Below, piece after piece: positions 17,343 to 27,568 of a stretch of DNA of 64,000 nucleotides. Every line of letters begins with the position of its first letter. Within the stretch, counting starts at the first letter, position 1. The DNA comes from an uncultured Bacteroidales bacterium (lineage in GTDB: Bacteria; Bacteroidota; Bacteroidia; Bacteroidales; P3). The position numbers and the translations under genes were made by a program. The stretch covers positions 62,001 to 126,000 of the forward strand of contig OMYR01000030.1 in the NCBI GenBank assembly GCA_900315335.1, given 5' to 3'. The notes under the pieces are model-generated. The model did no database searches and was not told the DNA's origin. It saw nothing but the letters and a program-made list of their open reading frames with translations.

Positions 17343-17984
17343 ATGAATAAGAAAATAAAGATAATTTCAATGCTTGTTTTGGCAACGCTACTTATGGCAT
17401 CTTGTGTGCCTGTCAATGAAGCGATAAACCACAACGGCAAACGAACATCACAAAACAGAAATCATTCTTCATCAAACAGACACAGTTCTTCAAATAAGAA
17501 TAACTCGTCTTCGTCAAAAAACAATTCATCTTCATCATCGTCCAAATCAGACGATAAGGCAAATTACAGCGATGCTGTATATCAAAACTCAAAAAACTAT
17601 TTGAAAAAACACAATACACGCTTGACGAATTATTGTATTGATTGGATTGGCACGCCTCACGTTCTTGGCGGCACGACTAAAAAGGGTGTGGATTGCAGCG
17701 GCTTTGTTTGTAATGTATATCAAGATGTTTTTAATATAAAACTACCGAGAAGAAGTGGCGATATGGCAAAAGAAGTCAATATATTCTCGTCTTACAACAA
17801 ACTTAAAGAGGGAGATTTGGTTTTCTTTGGCAAAAAGAATATCAATCACGTAGGAATATTTCTTAATGAAACTAATTTTATCCACACTTCCACTTCTAAG
17901 GGTGTGATTGTCTCATCATTAGAAGAGAAATACTGGAAAGAAAATTTTCATTCCTGCGGTCATCACCCTAAGGTCAAGAATTAA
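17343..17984 (+). CDS. NlpC/P60 family cell-wall hydrolase lipoprotein
   Basis: About 213 residues from the ATG at 17343, chosen because it directly precedes a lipoprotein signal (lipobox MASC, Cys21). A Ser/Asn-rich linker of about 45 residues (repeated SSS, KNNSS) leads to an NlpC/P60 domain: WIGTPHVLGGTTKKGVDCSG with the nucleophile Cys near 118, NHVGIF with the catalytic His near 168, and FIHTSTSKGV with the third polar residue. These enzymes cut D-Glu-diamino acid bonds in peptidoglycan stem peptides. It is probably co-transcribed with rfbD, which ends 31 bases upstream. Confidence 0.9.
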   Translation: MNKKIKIISMLVLATLLMASCVPVNEAINHNGKRTSQNRNHSSSNRHSSSNKNNSSSSKNNSSSSSSKSDDKANYSDAVYQNSKNYLKKHNTRLTNYCIDWIGTPHVLGGTTKKGVDCSGFVCNVYQDVFNIKLPRRSGDMAKEVNIFSSYNKLKEGDLVFFGKKNINHVGIFLNETNFIHTSTSKGVIVSSLEEKYWKENFHSCGHHPKVKN

Positions 17985-18021
17985 AAAATTATTAAGTAAA
18001 ACATTTTTTGATTTGTGTATT

Positions 18022-18051
18022 TTGCAGATAGGCATAAAATTTGTAATTTTG
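18022..18051 (+). promoter_or_regulatory. Promoter of the Sel1 gene pair
   Basis: TTG 18022-18024, a 19-base spacer, TAATTTTG 18044-18051: a complete Bacteroidota promoter, 68 bases upstream of the first Sel1 start. Confidence 0.65.
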
Positions 18052-18119
18052 TGGTCTATTAATATGAATTATTAGAAATTAAGAGTTTTTGTACTCAAAC
18101 CAAACACAAAAAAGACAGT

Positions 18120-18716
18120 ATGAGAAACGATATGATAAAAAAGACAGTTACGTTAATTTTTCTAAGTATTATCTGTTTTAATGCCAATAGTCAGATAACT
18201 TTTATGCGTGCAGCACAAGACGGCGACGCCAATGCTCAATACAAATTGGGTAAAATGTATTCTCAGGATAACAAATACCAAAAGAATATCGAAACCGCAG
18301 TCAAATGGTACAAGAAAGCAGCCGACCAAAACCAAAAAGACGCTGCTTTTGCCTTAGGAGAATTGTATTATCAAGGAATAGAGATTGAAAAGAACTATCA
18401 TCTTGCTTTCAAATACTTCAATCAAGCCGATACATTGGGTATGTACGAGGCTTCTTTCTGTCTTGGAGAAATGTATGAGAACGGAGTTGGTGTCAATAAG
18501 AATATTCAAACGGCTTTCAATTACTATAAAAAAGCGGCTGATAAAGGAAATCTTGCCAAGGCTATGTTCAAAACAGGCACAATGCTTTATTATGGTCAAG
18601 GTTGCAAGAAAGATATTCCTAAGGGCATTAATTATATAAAATTGGCATTCAACGAAGGCTATCCGACTGCGTTGGAATTTTGGAATAAAGAGGAATTATG
18701 GCAATACGAAGACTAA
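18120..18716 (+). CDS. Secreted Sel1-repeat protein (short)
   Basis: A 198-residue protein with a signal peptide ending NANSQ near residue 25. It carries about four Sel1-like (TPR-related) repeats of ~36 residues with the A-x-x-x-L-G-x-x-Y and A-x-x-W-Y/F-x-x-A-A pattern. Sel1 repeats are helical scaffolds for protein-protein contacts. The protein has no catalytic motif. An alternative start at 18132 (MIKKTV) gives a more typical signal peptide. A longer paralogue follows 56 bases downstream, so the pair probably arose by duplication and is co-transcribed. Confidence 0.82.
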   Translation: MRNDMIKKTVTLIFLSIICFNANSQITFMRAAQDGDANAQYKLGKMYSQDNKYQKNIETAVKWYKKAADQNQKDAAFALGELYYQGIEIEKNYHLAFKYFNQADTLGMYEASFCLGEMYENGVGVNKNIQTAFNYYKKAADKGNLAKAMFKTGTMLYYGQGCKKDIPKGINYIKLAFNEGYPTALEFWNKEELWQYED

Positions 18717-18772
18717 TCAAAGCATCGTTTGCAAAATATAAATAACCACAACAATTATTGAATAAAATAACT

Positions 18773-19783
18773 ATGGACATCAATAAAAGGATATTAATAA
18801 CTGCTGTAATAGTTACACTGACTATAAATCTGAATGCACAAGGTTTGTTGCAGAAAGCCAAGAGCGGCAATGTGAGAAGTATGTATGTATTGGCAAACCA
18901 ATACTACAACGGCGTGGGTATGCTTCAATCTTACAAAGACGCTTTTATCTGGTATAAACAAGCAGCAGACAAAAACAATATAGAAAGCCAGTATAAAACG
19001 GCTTATATGTACGAAAACGGACTTGGCACAGCAGAGAATTTAACCAATGCTTTCAATTATTATTTGATGGCTGCCGAAAGAGGAAATGAAAAATCCCAAA
19101 TGAAGGTTGCAACAATGTTTGACCAAGGTATAGGAACTACCAAATCAACTGCACGTGCCATGCTTTGGTATCGTCTTTGTGCAGAAAGGAACGAAGTTTT
19201 TGCTCAAAGGCGTTTAGGCGATATGTACTTGGAGGGCGACCCTGTGGAACAGAATCTACAAGAGGCTGCATATTGGTATGAAAAAGCCGTACAGCAAAAT
19301 GATACCCCTTCAATGGCATGTTTGGCTTATATCCTTTCTTGTAATCAAAGTGTGCGTCCTGACTATGAAAGAGCGTTGAAATTATTGGATATTCCACTGA
19401 AAAATAACGACCCGATGGCACAATTTACTTACGCCGAACTCTTATATAACGGCTACGAAGTAGAACAAGACAAGCAAAAAGCAATGGAATATTACAATCT
19501 TGCCAATGCACAAGGCCTGACGCTCGCTTCTGAAATGATAGCCATAGAGAAGTACAACAAGTATCACGATATAAGTGGTTTTTTGTCCATAGGTTTGAAA
19601 AAAATAACGAAAGCAGAGAGTTGGTTTATCATAGGCAGTGAATACGAAAACGGTATTAATCTAAAAAAAGACAAAAAAGAAGCGATAAAATGTTATAAGC
19701 AAGCCGCTGAACTCGGTAGCCTTGAAGCCGAAGAGAGATTGGCTGAACTGCAAACCAAACCTGCAAAGAAAAAAAGAAGATAA
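18773..19783 (+). CDS. Secreted Sel1-repeat protein (long)
   Basis: 336 residues from ATG 18773; the frame extends to a TTG 15 bases earlier, which would disrupt the signal peptide (MDINKRILITAVIVTL, cleaved after LNAQ). About seven Sel1 repeats follow, each recognisable by A-x-x-W-Y/Y-Y and G-x-G or G-x-x-V spacing, and the tail is basic (KPAKKKRR). It is likely a periplasmic or outer-membrane-associated adaptor. It is paralogous to the preceding gene, and partners cannot be inferred from sequence. Confidence 0.83.
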   Translation: MDINKRILITAVIVTLTINLNAQGLLQKAKSGNVRSMYVLANQYYNGVGMLQSYKDAFIWYKQAADKNNIESQYKTAYMYENGLGTAENLTNAFNYYLMAAERGNEKSQMKVATMFDQGIGTTKSTARAMLWYRLCAERNEVFAQRRLGDMYLEGDPVEQNLQEAAYWYEKAVQQNDTPSMACLAYILSCNQSVRPDYERALKLLDIPLKNNDPMAQFTYAELLYNGYEVEQDKQKAMEYYNLANAQGLTLASEMIAIEKYNKYHDISGFLSIGLKKITKAESWFIIGSEYENGINLKKDKKEAIKCYKQAAELGSLEAEERLAELQTKPAKKKRR

Positions 19784-19891
19784 GCAAAACTCATCGTCTT
19801 TGCAGCAACGCATAATTGTGTTTGATTATTCGATTTTGCAAAATCAAACAACAAAAAGATTTCAAAATAACAAATTATAATAACATATACA

Positions 19892-21634
19892 ATGATGATA
19901 GAACTTGATAAAAACGCCGTTCAGAATGCACAAGAGTGGTTAGACAGTACTATTGATAAAGAAATAAAAGACGAAATACTACGCCTTAAACAAGAAGACA
20001 TAAACGAATTTAACGATGCTTTTTATAAGAAACTAAGTTTTGGTACAGGTGGATTGCGTGGTATTATGGGCATAGGCACAAACCGAATGAATAGTATTGT
20101 TGTCGCTTTATCCACACAAGGATTTGCAAACTACATATTACAACAAAATCCGACGGAAAAAGAAATAAAAGTTGCAATATCATTCGATTCAAGAAACAAT
20201 AGTAAAGATTTTGCACAGATTGTTGCCAAAGTTTTTGCGGCAAATGGTATGAAAGTGTTTTTGTTCAAAGAAATTCACCCGACACCATTACTTTCTTTTG
20301 CAGTAAGAGAACTTGGTTGCAATGCAGGAGTGATGCTTACAGCCTCGCATAATCCGAAAGAATACAATGGCTACAAGGCTTATTGGTCTGACGGCGGACA
20401 ATTGGTGGCACCTCACGATGTCAATGTTATTAAAGAAGTTGAGAAAATCACCGATATTTCGCAAGTCAAGATGCAAGACAATATGAATAATATCACTCTT
20501 CTTGGCGAAGACTTTGATGAAATATATTACTCCAAGATAGCAAATATTTCTTTGGCAACAGCTCATTTGGATACATTCAAAAATATCAAGATAGCCTATA
20601 CACCATTGCACGGAACGGGTTATAAAATGGTTCCCGAAGCATTACATCGCTGGGGTTTTAACAATGTTATCTGCGAGCCGCAACAATCTATACCTGACGG
20701 CAATTTTCCAACCTGTCTTTCGCCTAATCCTGAGGAAAGGGTGGCGTTGGATTTGGTTTTGAAACTTGCGGAAGAAAAATCCTGCGATATTGTTCTTGCA
20801 ACCGACCCTGATGCAGATAGAGAAGCCCTTTGTGTTAGAAATGACAAAGGTAATATTGTCCTTTTGAATGGTAATCAAACGGCATCGCTTTTGACTTATT
20901 ATATCTTACTACGCAATAAAGAATTGATGCGTTTGAAAGGTAAGGAATTTATGATTAAAACAATTGTCTCAAGCGAACTGATAAACATCATAGCGGAAGA
21001 CTTCGGCGTAAAATGTTATAGTGTTTTGACCGGCTTCAAATGGATTGCCGACAAGGTTTTGGAATTAGAGGGCAAAGAAAAGTATATCGGCGGTGGTGAG
21101 GAGAGTTATGGTTATATGCCGTCGGATATGGTCAGAGATAAGGATTCATTGGCTACTTGTTGTCTGCTTGCCGAAATGACTGCGTGGGCTAAACAACAGG
21201 GAGAAACTCTATACGATATTTTGTTGCAAATATATCAAAAATATGGCTATTGGCAAGAAAGTTTGTTGTCTATAGTAAGAAAAGGCAAGAGTGGTGCAGA
21301 GGAAATAGAGAAAATGATGGATAATTTTAGGAACAATCCTCCAAAAGAATTATTGGGTCAAAAAATCGTTAAGATTAATGACTACGAATTAAAGATTTCA
21401 AAGGATTTGAAATCCGGTAAAGAAGAAAATCTTTCCTTACCTAAATCCAATGTTTTGCAATGGTTCTTAAAGGACGGTAGCAAGGTTTCTATCCGTCCGT
21501 CAGGCACTGAACCGAAAATCAAATTCTATTTTGGTGTTCGCAGCGAGTATTCCATAGGCGAAAATTTTGAGCAATTGCAAAAGCATTCTTTGAAAAAAAT
21601 AGAGAAAATCAAAAAAGAACTGAATTTAGAATAG
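19892..21634 (+). CDS. Phosphoglucomutase/phosphomannomutase family enzyme
   Basis: A 580-residue alpha-D-phosphohexomutase. The four domain signatures are present in order: catalytic phosphoserine loop TASHNPKEYNGYKAYW near 150, metal-binding DPDADRE near 308, sugar-binding GGEESYGY near 406, and phosphate-binding RPSGTEPKIKF near 534. The length matches the PgcA-type clade that interconverts glucose-1-P and glucose-6-P. It likely links central metabolism to sugar-nucleotide supply for the glycan genes nearby. An inverted repeat (19818-19850, including the palindrome GATTTTGCAAAATC) sits just upstream and may be the terminator of the Sel1 pair or a regulatory site. Confidence 0.92.
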   Translation: MMIELDKNAVQNAQEWLDSTIDKEIKDEILRLKQEDINEFNDAFYKKLSFGTGGLRGIMGIGTNRMNSIVVALSTQGFANYILQQNPTEKEIKVAISFDSRNNSKDFAQIVAKVFAANGMKVFLFKEIHPTPLLSFAVRELGCNAGVMLTASHNPKEYNGYKAYWSDGGQLVAPHDVNVIKEVEKITDISQVKMQDNMNNITLLGEDFDEIYYSKIANISLATAHLDTFKNIKIAYTPLHGTGYKMVPEALHRWGFNNVICEPQQSIPDGNFPTCLSPNPEERVALDLVLKLAEEKSCDIVLATDPDADREALCVRNDKGNIVLLNGNQTASLLTYYILLRNKELMRLKGKEFMIKTIVSSELINIIAEDFGVKCYSVLTGFKWIADKVLELEGKEKYIGGGEESYGYMPSDMVRDKDSLATCCLLAEMTAWAKQQGETLYDILLQIYQKYGYWQESLLSIVRKGKSGAEEIEKMMDNFRNNPPKELLGQKIVKINDYELKISKDLKSGKEENLSLPKSNVLQWFLKDGSKVSIRPSGTEPKIKFYFGVRSEYSIGENFEQLQKHSLKKIEKIKKELNLE

Positions 21635-21657
21635 TTTAATCTTATATTTTTCAGGGA

Positions 21658-21695
21658 AGAGTAAAGCGATAACATTATTGCTTTACTCTTTTTTT
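21658..21695 (+). terminator. Intrinsic terminator of the phosphohexomutase gene
   Basis: Stem AGAGTAAAGC/GCTTTACTCT (21658-21667, 21680-21689) followed by a U-run, 24 bases after the stop codon. Confidence 0.8.
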
Positions 21696-21725
21696 GCAAC
21701 GCATTTAACAAGTAGTGTATTTAAC

Positions 21726-21809
21726 AAATTGTTGTTTAACATCAGTGAATTAATCTCCCACATTAATAAATTAGTCTCTCACATCAGTAAATCATTATTA
21801 AACACTAAT
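21726..21809. repeat. 21-bp-period palindromic repeat array (array 6)
   Basis: Units at 21726, 21747, 21768 and 21789. The last ends in TATTAAACACTAAT; the second and third carry TCTCCCACAT and TCTCTCACAT cores. It lies in a 325-base convergent gap, between the two terminators listed here. Confidence 0.85.
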
Positions 21810-21851
21810 TCCACGATAACTCACAACAACAAAAATTAATCAATAACTATT

Positions 21852-21898
21852 AAAAACAAGCCAGCCGAAAGCAATAAACTTTCGGCTGGCTTGTTTTT
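21852..21898. terminator. Bidirectional intrinsic terminator
   Basis: A strong stem, AAGCCAGCCGAAAG paired with CTTTCGGCTGGCTT, flanked by A-run and T-run, so it can stop transcription from either side. Chiefly it serves the T9SS type B gene on the minus strand. Confidence 0.8.
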
Positions 21899-21960
21899 AC
21901 ATTCACTTTCTTTAATTATAAAAAAGCATTACCATATATTGTTTCTAAAAATATTATTGT

Positions 21961-24783
21961 CTATCTTACAGATGTTATCGTTCCCTGCAAGTCATAAACA
22001 CGGGTATTTCCGGGACGACGATAAGAAAAACGCCAAACATACGTACCGTTTTGAACAAACTTGTCTTTGTATGTACCGTCCCAACCATATTTGTTTATAT
22101 CATCGTTGGATTCATATTGATAATGAGGATTTGTGTATGACCACACTTTCGTGCCCCAACGGTCATAAACCTCCAATATAACATCGTCCAAATCATTTGC
22201 CGTTATAAAGAAAAATCTATCATTGATGCCGTCGCCGTCAGGTGAAAAAGCATTAGGAACCCACACCGAGAACAATTTCACAGGTAATGTGGTATCGCCT
22301 TCTTGCGAACAGCCCAATCTGTTTGAAGTAACCAAATGAACAGATACCGTATTAACATTCAAAGTACTAAACTGGTGTATAACACTACCACCTTCTGCCG
22401 AACCGCCGTCAGAAAACGTCCATTCGCTTTTTGCAGAATACATAGAAGAATCTACGAACTTAACAGAAGGTTCTTCAACATCTACAAAACTCGGTGAAAA
22501 ACCGAAATTGACGATAGGGTCGGGAACAACAGTTATTGTTATGTTTGTAGTTGCTTCGCAATTATTTTGTCCGTAACCGGTCATTGTATATTCCGTTGTT
22601 TCTCGCGGAGAAACTTTTACAGGATTAAGACCTTTCTCTCCCTCTTGCAACGAAGCATCGGTAGGAGTTGATGCCCAAGAATAATCAACAGCACCGCTAC
22701 CTGTAAGTATTACCTCATCACCCACACAAATCTCTTTTTTGTCTGCAACAACTTTTGGTATTACAACTACAATCTGTTTGCTCTTTGAAGATATGCAATG
22801 ATTGGTTGTTTCTGCTATGACATACACAACAGTATCTTGTGTAACCGCATCTTCCAATACAGCAGGCAATGGAGTTTCGCCAACAGTAGTGTTTTGAGTA
22901 GGTCTTTGATATGCCCATTTAATACCAAGAGTTCCTTCATTCAAATTAGTTGCTGTTAAATGAAGTTTTTCGCCGATACAAATCATAGTATCACCCTCTA
23001 TATGTATATCAGGAATTGCTTGTACTATGACAGTATCCCAACCCCAACGATAAAAGCCTTCTTCGGTTGTAACCTTGACGTGAAATACCACATCTTCTTC
23101 CAATGATGTTATTTCACAATTTGTACCCGTATAAAAAGGATCTACCGCATTCACATCATCATCGCCATGCCACCATTCATAAGTATAAGTAGCTGCATTG
23201 TCGCCGGGTGAAGTTGCAACAACCGTTAATTTATCACCGAAACAAACAGTATCAGGTCCTGTCAATAATAATGTAGGACGAACAGGCACATTTATGTGTA
23301 AGGTATCAGATTTGGTACATTCCAATGTATCGGCAGGGTCGATAGGATAAGAATGTGCATAACGAGTGAATATATAATTACCTGTATTGTAGGTATGGAA
23401 TATTGTATCGGGATTATTTGTTGTCGGATTATAAACTATCTTCACTTTGTTTGCCCCCATAGGTGTTGCGGTTTCATCAACAGTCCATAAATTGGTGGCT
23501 TTGTTTTTAATCAATTCCAAAGAATATCCGTCTCCAAAATCAAACTTCTGCCAATCCAATGGGTAATCTATATTACGAGCCTGAACATCTTCAAACAAAA
23601 AGCCTATATTATCTTCTGCACTTTCAGGATCGACCGGAATATATTTATGAAGTTGCATATCATCAAATTTAGGACGCATATCATGAACGTTGGCAGGAAT
23701 ATAAGTAACACAAGCAGCAGCAGGATTAGTAGCCCAAGCAACATGTTGAGTAGGTGAAGTCAAACGAACAGCAAATGTTTTTTTGTCTTCGCTTTCCATA
23801 TTTATATTGGTAACCTCAAATATTCTTTCTTCCGAAACAACAGCATCTTCAGAATATTGAGCTTCTATATCATATTGGTCGGTTGTTCCGTAAGTAATAG
23901 GGAACCACTCGTATTTCTTAAAACCTATCGGTGCTTCTGCCGAAGTTACGGTCTCCCCCTCTCCTGCACAACCCGAAAGAGAAATTGTAGATGCTCCAAC
24001 TTTTGCAGTAAAGTATCCATAACCTGCGTGAGCAGAATAGGCACAACCAGAGACTCTTATACGCAACTTTACTGTCTCATTAAGAAATTCACTCAAATTG
24101 ACAGTAATCTGTTGCCAATCCAAATAAATCCATTGATCCCCCCAGGAACCAGTTGTTGCTCCTTTATGCCAACCGGCAGGCAGATTATTACTAACATTTA
24201 CATCTCCACAGTTTTGAAAAAACAAACACTCTTTAACCAAATTATCACTCAAATTAACAATATCCACCTCAAATGTAGGATTTGCAAAATGGTCTCCCGG
24301 GTGAGGTGCTGTTAAAACCATTGCATAACAAAATGTAAGCAAACAATTGGTATCATTTATTTTCAAACGATACGATAACTCCGAACAATCCCCGCCAAGT
24401 GAAATGTTACCTAAACGAACAGAACGAGTAAATCCTAAGTCGGTAGGTATTTTTTTTAATCCATTATTTGAATTGGCATCGTACTCACTCGTATTGGTAT
24501 TTATTTCAAAAGCATAAACCGTTTCACTGCTACCATAACCGCCACTGAGTGTTGCTGTTGAAGGATTATTGTGCGTTGCAGTCCATGTATAAGGCGGCAT
24601 ATTTACCGATCCATAGCCCGAATATGTTCCAGTTCTTGCAGTCCAACCATCATAGTTAGGAGGCGTAGTAGCCATAAAACCAATATTTGCTCCATCTATT
24701 GCTGTCTGTGCTTTAAGAGTTACATTGCCAAGCATTACAACACACAAGCAAATCAGACTCGATATTATGTTTTTTGTATTCAT
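21961..24783 (-). CDS. Large T9SS type B (CHU_C) sorting-domain secreted protein
   Basis: About 940 residues from the ATG at 24783, which begins a clear signal peptide (MNTKNIISSLICLCVV, cleaved after LKAQ); the frame continues eight codons upstream. The N-terminal 250 residues look like a beta-sandwich adhesin-type domain. The middle has several Ig-like/PKD-like repeats with single Cys pairs (for example VCFGDKLTV, ICIGEKLHL, ICVGDEVIL), and a PKD-type segment precedes the end. The last ~90 residues are the type B gliding-associated tail: VPNAFSPDGDGIND, VYDRWGTKVW and NGTYVWRFSY. Such proteins are exported by T9SS to the cell surface. The ligand is unknown; adhesion is inference. Confidence 0.87.
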   Translation of the reverse strand: MNTKNIISSLICLCVVMLGNVTLKAQTAIDGANIGFMATTPPNYDGWTARTGTYSGYGSVNMPPYTWTATHNNPSTATLSGGYGSSETVYAFEINTNTSEYDANSNNGLKKIPTDLGFTRSVRLGNISLGGDCSELSYRLKINDTNCLLTFCYAMVLTAPHPGDHFANPTFEVDIVNLSDNLVKECLFFQNCGDVNVSNNLPAGWHKGATTGSWGDQWIYLDWQQITVNLSEFLNETVKLRIRVSGCAYSAHAGYGYFTAKVGASTISLSGCAGEGETVTSAEAPIGFKKYEWFPITYGTTDQYDIEAQYSEDAVVSEERIFEVTNINMESEDKKTFAVRLTSPTQHVAWATNPAAACVTYIPANVHDMRPKFDDMQLHKYIPVDPESAEDNIGFLFEDVQARNIDYPLDWQKFDFGDGYSLELIKNKATNLWTVDETATPMGANKVKIVYNPTTNNPDTIFHTYNTGNYIFTRYAHSYPIDPADTLECTKSDTLHINVPVRPTLLLTGPDTVCFGDKLTVVATSPGDNAATYTYEWWHGDDDVNAVDPFYTGTNCEITSLEEDVVFHVKVTTEEGFYRWGWDTVIVQAIPDIHIEGDTMICIGEKLHLTATNLNEGTLGIKWAYQRPTQNTTVGETPLPAVLEDAVTQDTVVYVIAETTNHCISSKSKQIVVVIPKVVADKKEICVGDEVILTGSGAVDYSWASTPTDASLQEGEKGLNPVKVSPRETTEYTMTGYGQNNCEATTNITITVVPDPIVNFGFSPSFVDVEEPSVKFVDSSMYSAKSEWTFSDGGSAEGGSVIHQFSTLNVNTVSVHLVTSNRLGCSQEGDTTLPVKLFSVWVPNAFSPDGDGINDRFFFITANDLDDVILEVYDRWGTKVWSYTNPHYQYESNDDINKYGWDGTYKDKFVQNGTYVWRFSYRRPGNTRVYDLQGTITSVR

Positions 24784-24892
24784 TATTATGTTATTTTTCT
24801 TAAACATTGAAAATAATCGGTATCTTGTAACAAATGCAAGCCCGCTTACATTGTTTTAGACACCCTTTTACATTAAGATTTGCAAAGGTATT

Positions 24893-24900
24893 AATTTTTT
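24893..24900 (-). promoter_or_regulatory. -7 box for the T9SS type B gene
   Basis: TACCTTTG on the minus strand, 109 bases upstream of the chosen start; no clear TTG at -33. Confidence 0.4.
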
Positions 24901-24951
24901 TTCTAAAATAAGAACTTTTCGATGCTTTTTTGGTATTACAAGACTTTTATA

Positions 24952-24992
24952 TGAAAAACAAAAGCGTTGCTGTAACAAAACATCAACGCTTT
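24952..24992 (-). terminator. Intrinsic terminator of mutS2
   Basis: Stem AAAGCGTTG/CAACGCTTT with a U-rich run on the minus strand, starting about 20 bases after the mutS2 stop codon. Confidence 0.7.
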
Positions 24993-25012
24993 ATCTATTC
25001 GTAAAACCCATA

Positions 25013-27445
25013 TCATCTAAAATGAACTATTGTTATGCCTTCGCCACCGAAACGTATATCTTCCGGGTGATATGATTCAACATCTTTTTGAGCATGCAAA
25101 TAATCTCTTACCAATGTTTTCAATATTCCGTCGCCCTTACCGTGTAAAATCTTTATTTGTCTCTCGCCAAGCATTCGAGCCTTATCCAAAAATTCTTCCA
25201 ACTCGCAAATGGCTTCTTCTCCCCTATATCCACGCAAATCCAACTGCGGGTTGAAATGCTGACGTATGGTATTGATGTCAAAAGATGTCTTAATTTGAAC
25301 TCCAACCAAAGATTTAGAAGAAGTTTTAGAGTTATCTTTTTGTTGTTTAAGGTAAGAAGTTTTATCTATCTTCAAAACATTTTTCTTTGTGGTCTGAATT
25401 TTTATATCTCCCATATCTATTTGAAGACGATTCTTGTCAATGCTTACCACTTTACCGATTGTCTCACTTTGCGGCAAGATAACATAATCACCTTGTTCGA
25501 TTGGAGTAGTTACAAGTTTAATATTCTCTTTTTTTAGTTTGATTTCTTCCTTTTGTACAGGCTCTTGAATTTGATGTTCAATAGCAGTCAAGGTGTTTTG
25601 AATATCTTGTTTCAAAGTCTTGACAGTTTGCTTTTCAGCTTTTTGAGTTTTTATTTGCTCAATAGTATGTTCTATTTGTTTGTTTGCCGATTTAAGAATT
25701 TGCTTGGCTTCATTGCGTGCAGAATTAAGTATATCTTTTTTCTCGGCTTCTAATTTCAAGGTCATATCCTTATATTTCTGCACCGTCTGATATAAAATGT
25801 CGTCATACTGCTTGGCACTTCTTAAATGCTTTTCACTTTCCAATTTATTGACTTCTATCTGCTGCAAATTCTCTTCAAATCTTATGTTTTGATTTCCTAA
25901 TTTCTTTTTTGCGTTGTCTATTATCGCTTTGCTCAAACCTGTTTTCTGTGCAATCTCAAAAGCAAAGGACGAACCCGGTGTGCCTATCGATAAAGTATAT
26001 AAAGGTTTCATTTTTTCAGTGTCAAACAACATCGCCGCATTAACTATTCCCTTGTGGTCAAATGCCAAATGTTTCAAAGCCGAATAATGGGTCGTTACAA
26101 CGCCATAAACATTTATCTCATTGAGGTATTCCAAAATACTTTCCCCTATTGCACCTCCTGCCATAGGGTCTGTGCCCGTTCCAAGTTCATCAATCAAAAA
26201 CAAGCTGTCTTTATCTGCCTTTTGACAAATCTCCGACAAATTTTTCAGATGTGATGAATAAGTTGAAAGGTCATCTTCCAAACTCTGCTCATCTCCAATA
26301 GAGAGAAATATATTGTCAAACACTCCTGCAATACTTATCTCTTTCATTGGCACCAACAAACCACACTGCAACATATATTGCAACAACGCCAAAGTCTTTA
26401 AGCAAACGGATTTTCCTCCCGCGTTTGGCCCTGAAATAACAAGTATTCGCTGCTTTTCGTTCAACTCTATTCGCAACGGTATTATCTGTTTTCCTTTTTG
26501 TTTCAACGCATTTTCCAAAATCGGGTGTCTCGCATCATACCAATCAACTATCGGTTTATTGCTCATTTGTGGCATGGTGGAATTGGTTTTCAACGCATAA
26601 ACGGCTTTGGCTCTTATGAAATCCACCTCAACCAACATATCGTAACACGCTATCAAGTTTTCCAAATTCTCTCTCAACAAATCCGAAAACTCCGACAATA
26701 TACGATGTATTTCCCTTTGCTCTTCAAAAAACAATTCCTTTAATTCAAAATTCAAACTGACGATTTCCTCCGGTTCAATGTAGAAAGTCTGTCCCGTTTG
26801 TGAGGTATCGTGCAAAATACCTTTGACATTACGTTTGTAAGTAGCCTTGATTGGCAAAACCATTGAGCCGTTACGAATGGAAATATCGTCATCATCATTA
26901 CTCCACCCTTCTTTTTTGCTTTTTTGCAATATGGCGTTAATCTGTCTTTCCATTTGGCGTTTTTTATTCTCCTTTTTGGAATAAATATCTCTCAAAACAG
27001 GAGAACAAGACGGGCGAATATTTCCGTGTTCATCGATAATATTTGAGCATTGTACCAAAATATTGTCGTCAAAATACACGTCCTCCATTATAGCATATAT
27101 ATCGGGAATTTTTTCTTTGTCTTCACTACCAAGAAAACTCAAAATACTTTTTATACAACACAGACTGTCGTACAATTGCGGCATATCCTCCAAAGCGATA
27201 CAACTATCCTTAACGCCAAGCATCGAAAGAGTTTTTCGCATATCGATATAACCCACATCGGGAAAGTTTCTAAGCCCTAAAAGTAAGTTACGCATTTGAT
27301 AGGATTGTCTTAAATTGTGCGTTATCTTGTCAAAATCCGTTGAAAAACTTATACCATCAGCCAATTCCCTCGCACCGGTGGTTCGACAAGCGGATTTTAT
27401 ATTATCTATTATCTGAAAAAATTCTAATGAAGCAACTATATTCAT
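25013..27445 (-). CDS. mutS2: MutS2 family DNA/ribosome-associated ATPase
   Basis: An 810-residue protein. The MutS core and clamp region is followed by the ABC-type ATPase: Walker A SGPNAGGKSVCLKT near 335, Walker B region LFLIDELGTGTDPMAGGA near 415 and the TTHYSALK switch. There is no mismatch-recognition domain I, as expected for MutS2. A long coiled-coil with a KOW-like insert precedes a C-terminal Smr nuclease domain (LDLRGYRGEEA, HGKGDGILK, GGEGITIVHF). MutS2 suppresses recombination in some bacteria and rescues collided ribosomes in Bacillus. It stands alone between two minus-strand genes, with repeat array 7 just upstream. Confidence 0.93.
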   Translation of the reverse strand: MNIVASLEFFQIIDNIKSACRTTGARELADGISFSTDFDKITHNLRQSYQMRNLLLGLRNFPDVGYIDMRKTLSMLGVKDSCIALEDMPQLYDSLCCIKSILSFLGSEDKEKIPDIYAIMEDVYFDDNILVQCSNIIDEHGNIRPSCSPVLRDIYSKKENKKRQMERQINAILQKSKKEGWSNDDDDISIRNGSMVLPIKATYKRNVKGILHDTSQTGQTFYIEPEEIVSLNFELKELFFEEQREIHRILSEFSDLLRENLENLIACYDMLVEVDFIRAKAVYALKTNSTMPQMSNKPIVDWYDARHPILENALKQKGKQIIPLRIELNEKQRILVISGPNAGGKSVCLKTLALLQYMLQCGLLVPMKEISIAGVFDNIFLSIGDEQSLEDDLSTYSSHLKNLSEICQKADKDSLFLIDELGTGTDPMAGGAIGESILEYLNEINVYGVVTTHYSALKHLAFDHKGIVNAAMLFDTEKMKPLYTLSIGTPGSSFAFEIAQKTGLSKAIIDNAKKKLGNQNIRFEENLQQIEVNKLESEKHLRSAKQYDDILYQTVQKYKDMTLKLEAEKKDILNSARNEAKQILKSANKQIEHTIEQIKTQKAEKQTVKTLKQDIQNTLTAIEHQIQEPVQKEEIKLKKENIKLVTTPIEQGDYVILPQSETIGKVVSIDKNRLQIDMGDIKIQTTKKNVLKIDKTSYLKQQKDNSKTSSKSLVGVQIKTSFDINTIRQHFNPQLDLRGYRGEEAICELEEFLDKARMLGERQIKILHGKGDGILKTLVRDYLHAQKDVESYHPEDIRFGGEGITIVHFR

Positions 27446-27568
27446 TGTCTTACTAAGTATTTTTAGTTCTTGTGGTTTGTCTTTATATTGAAATATATAA
27501 TTGTTTTGTTCTCGTATGACGAAAATTTCGCCGTTATAGACTGCAAAAAATTTTTATATGTTTTCGTT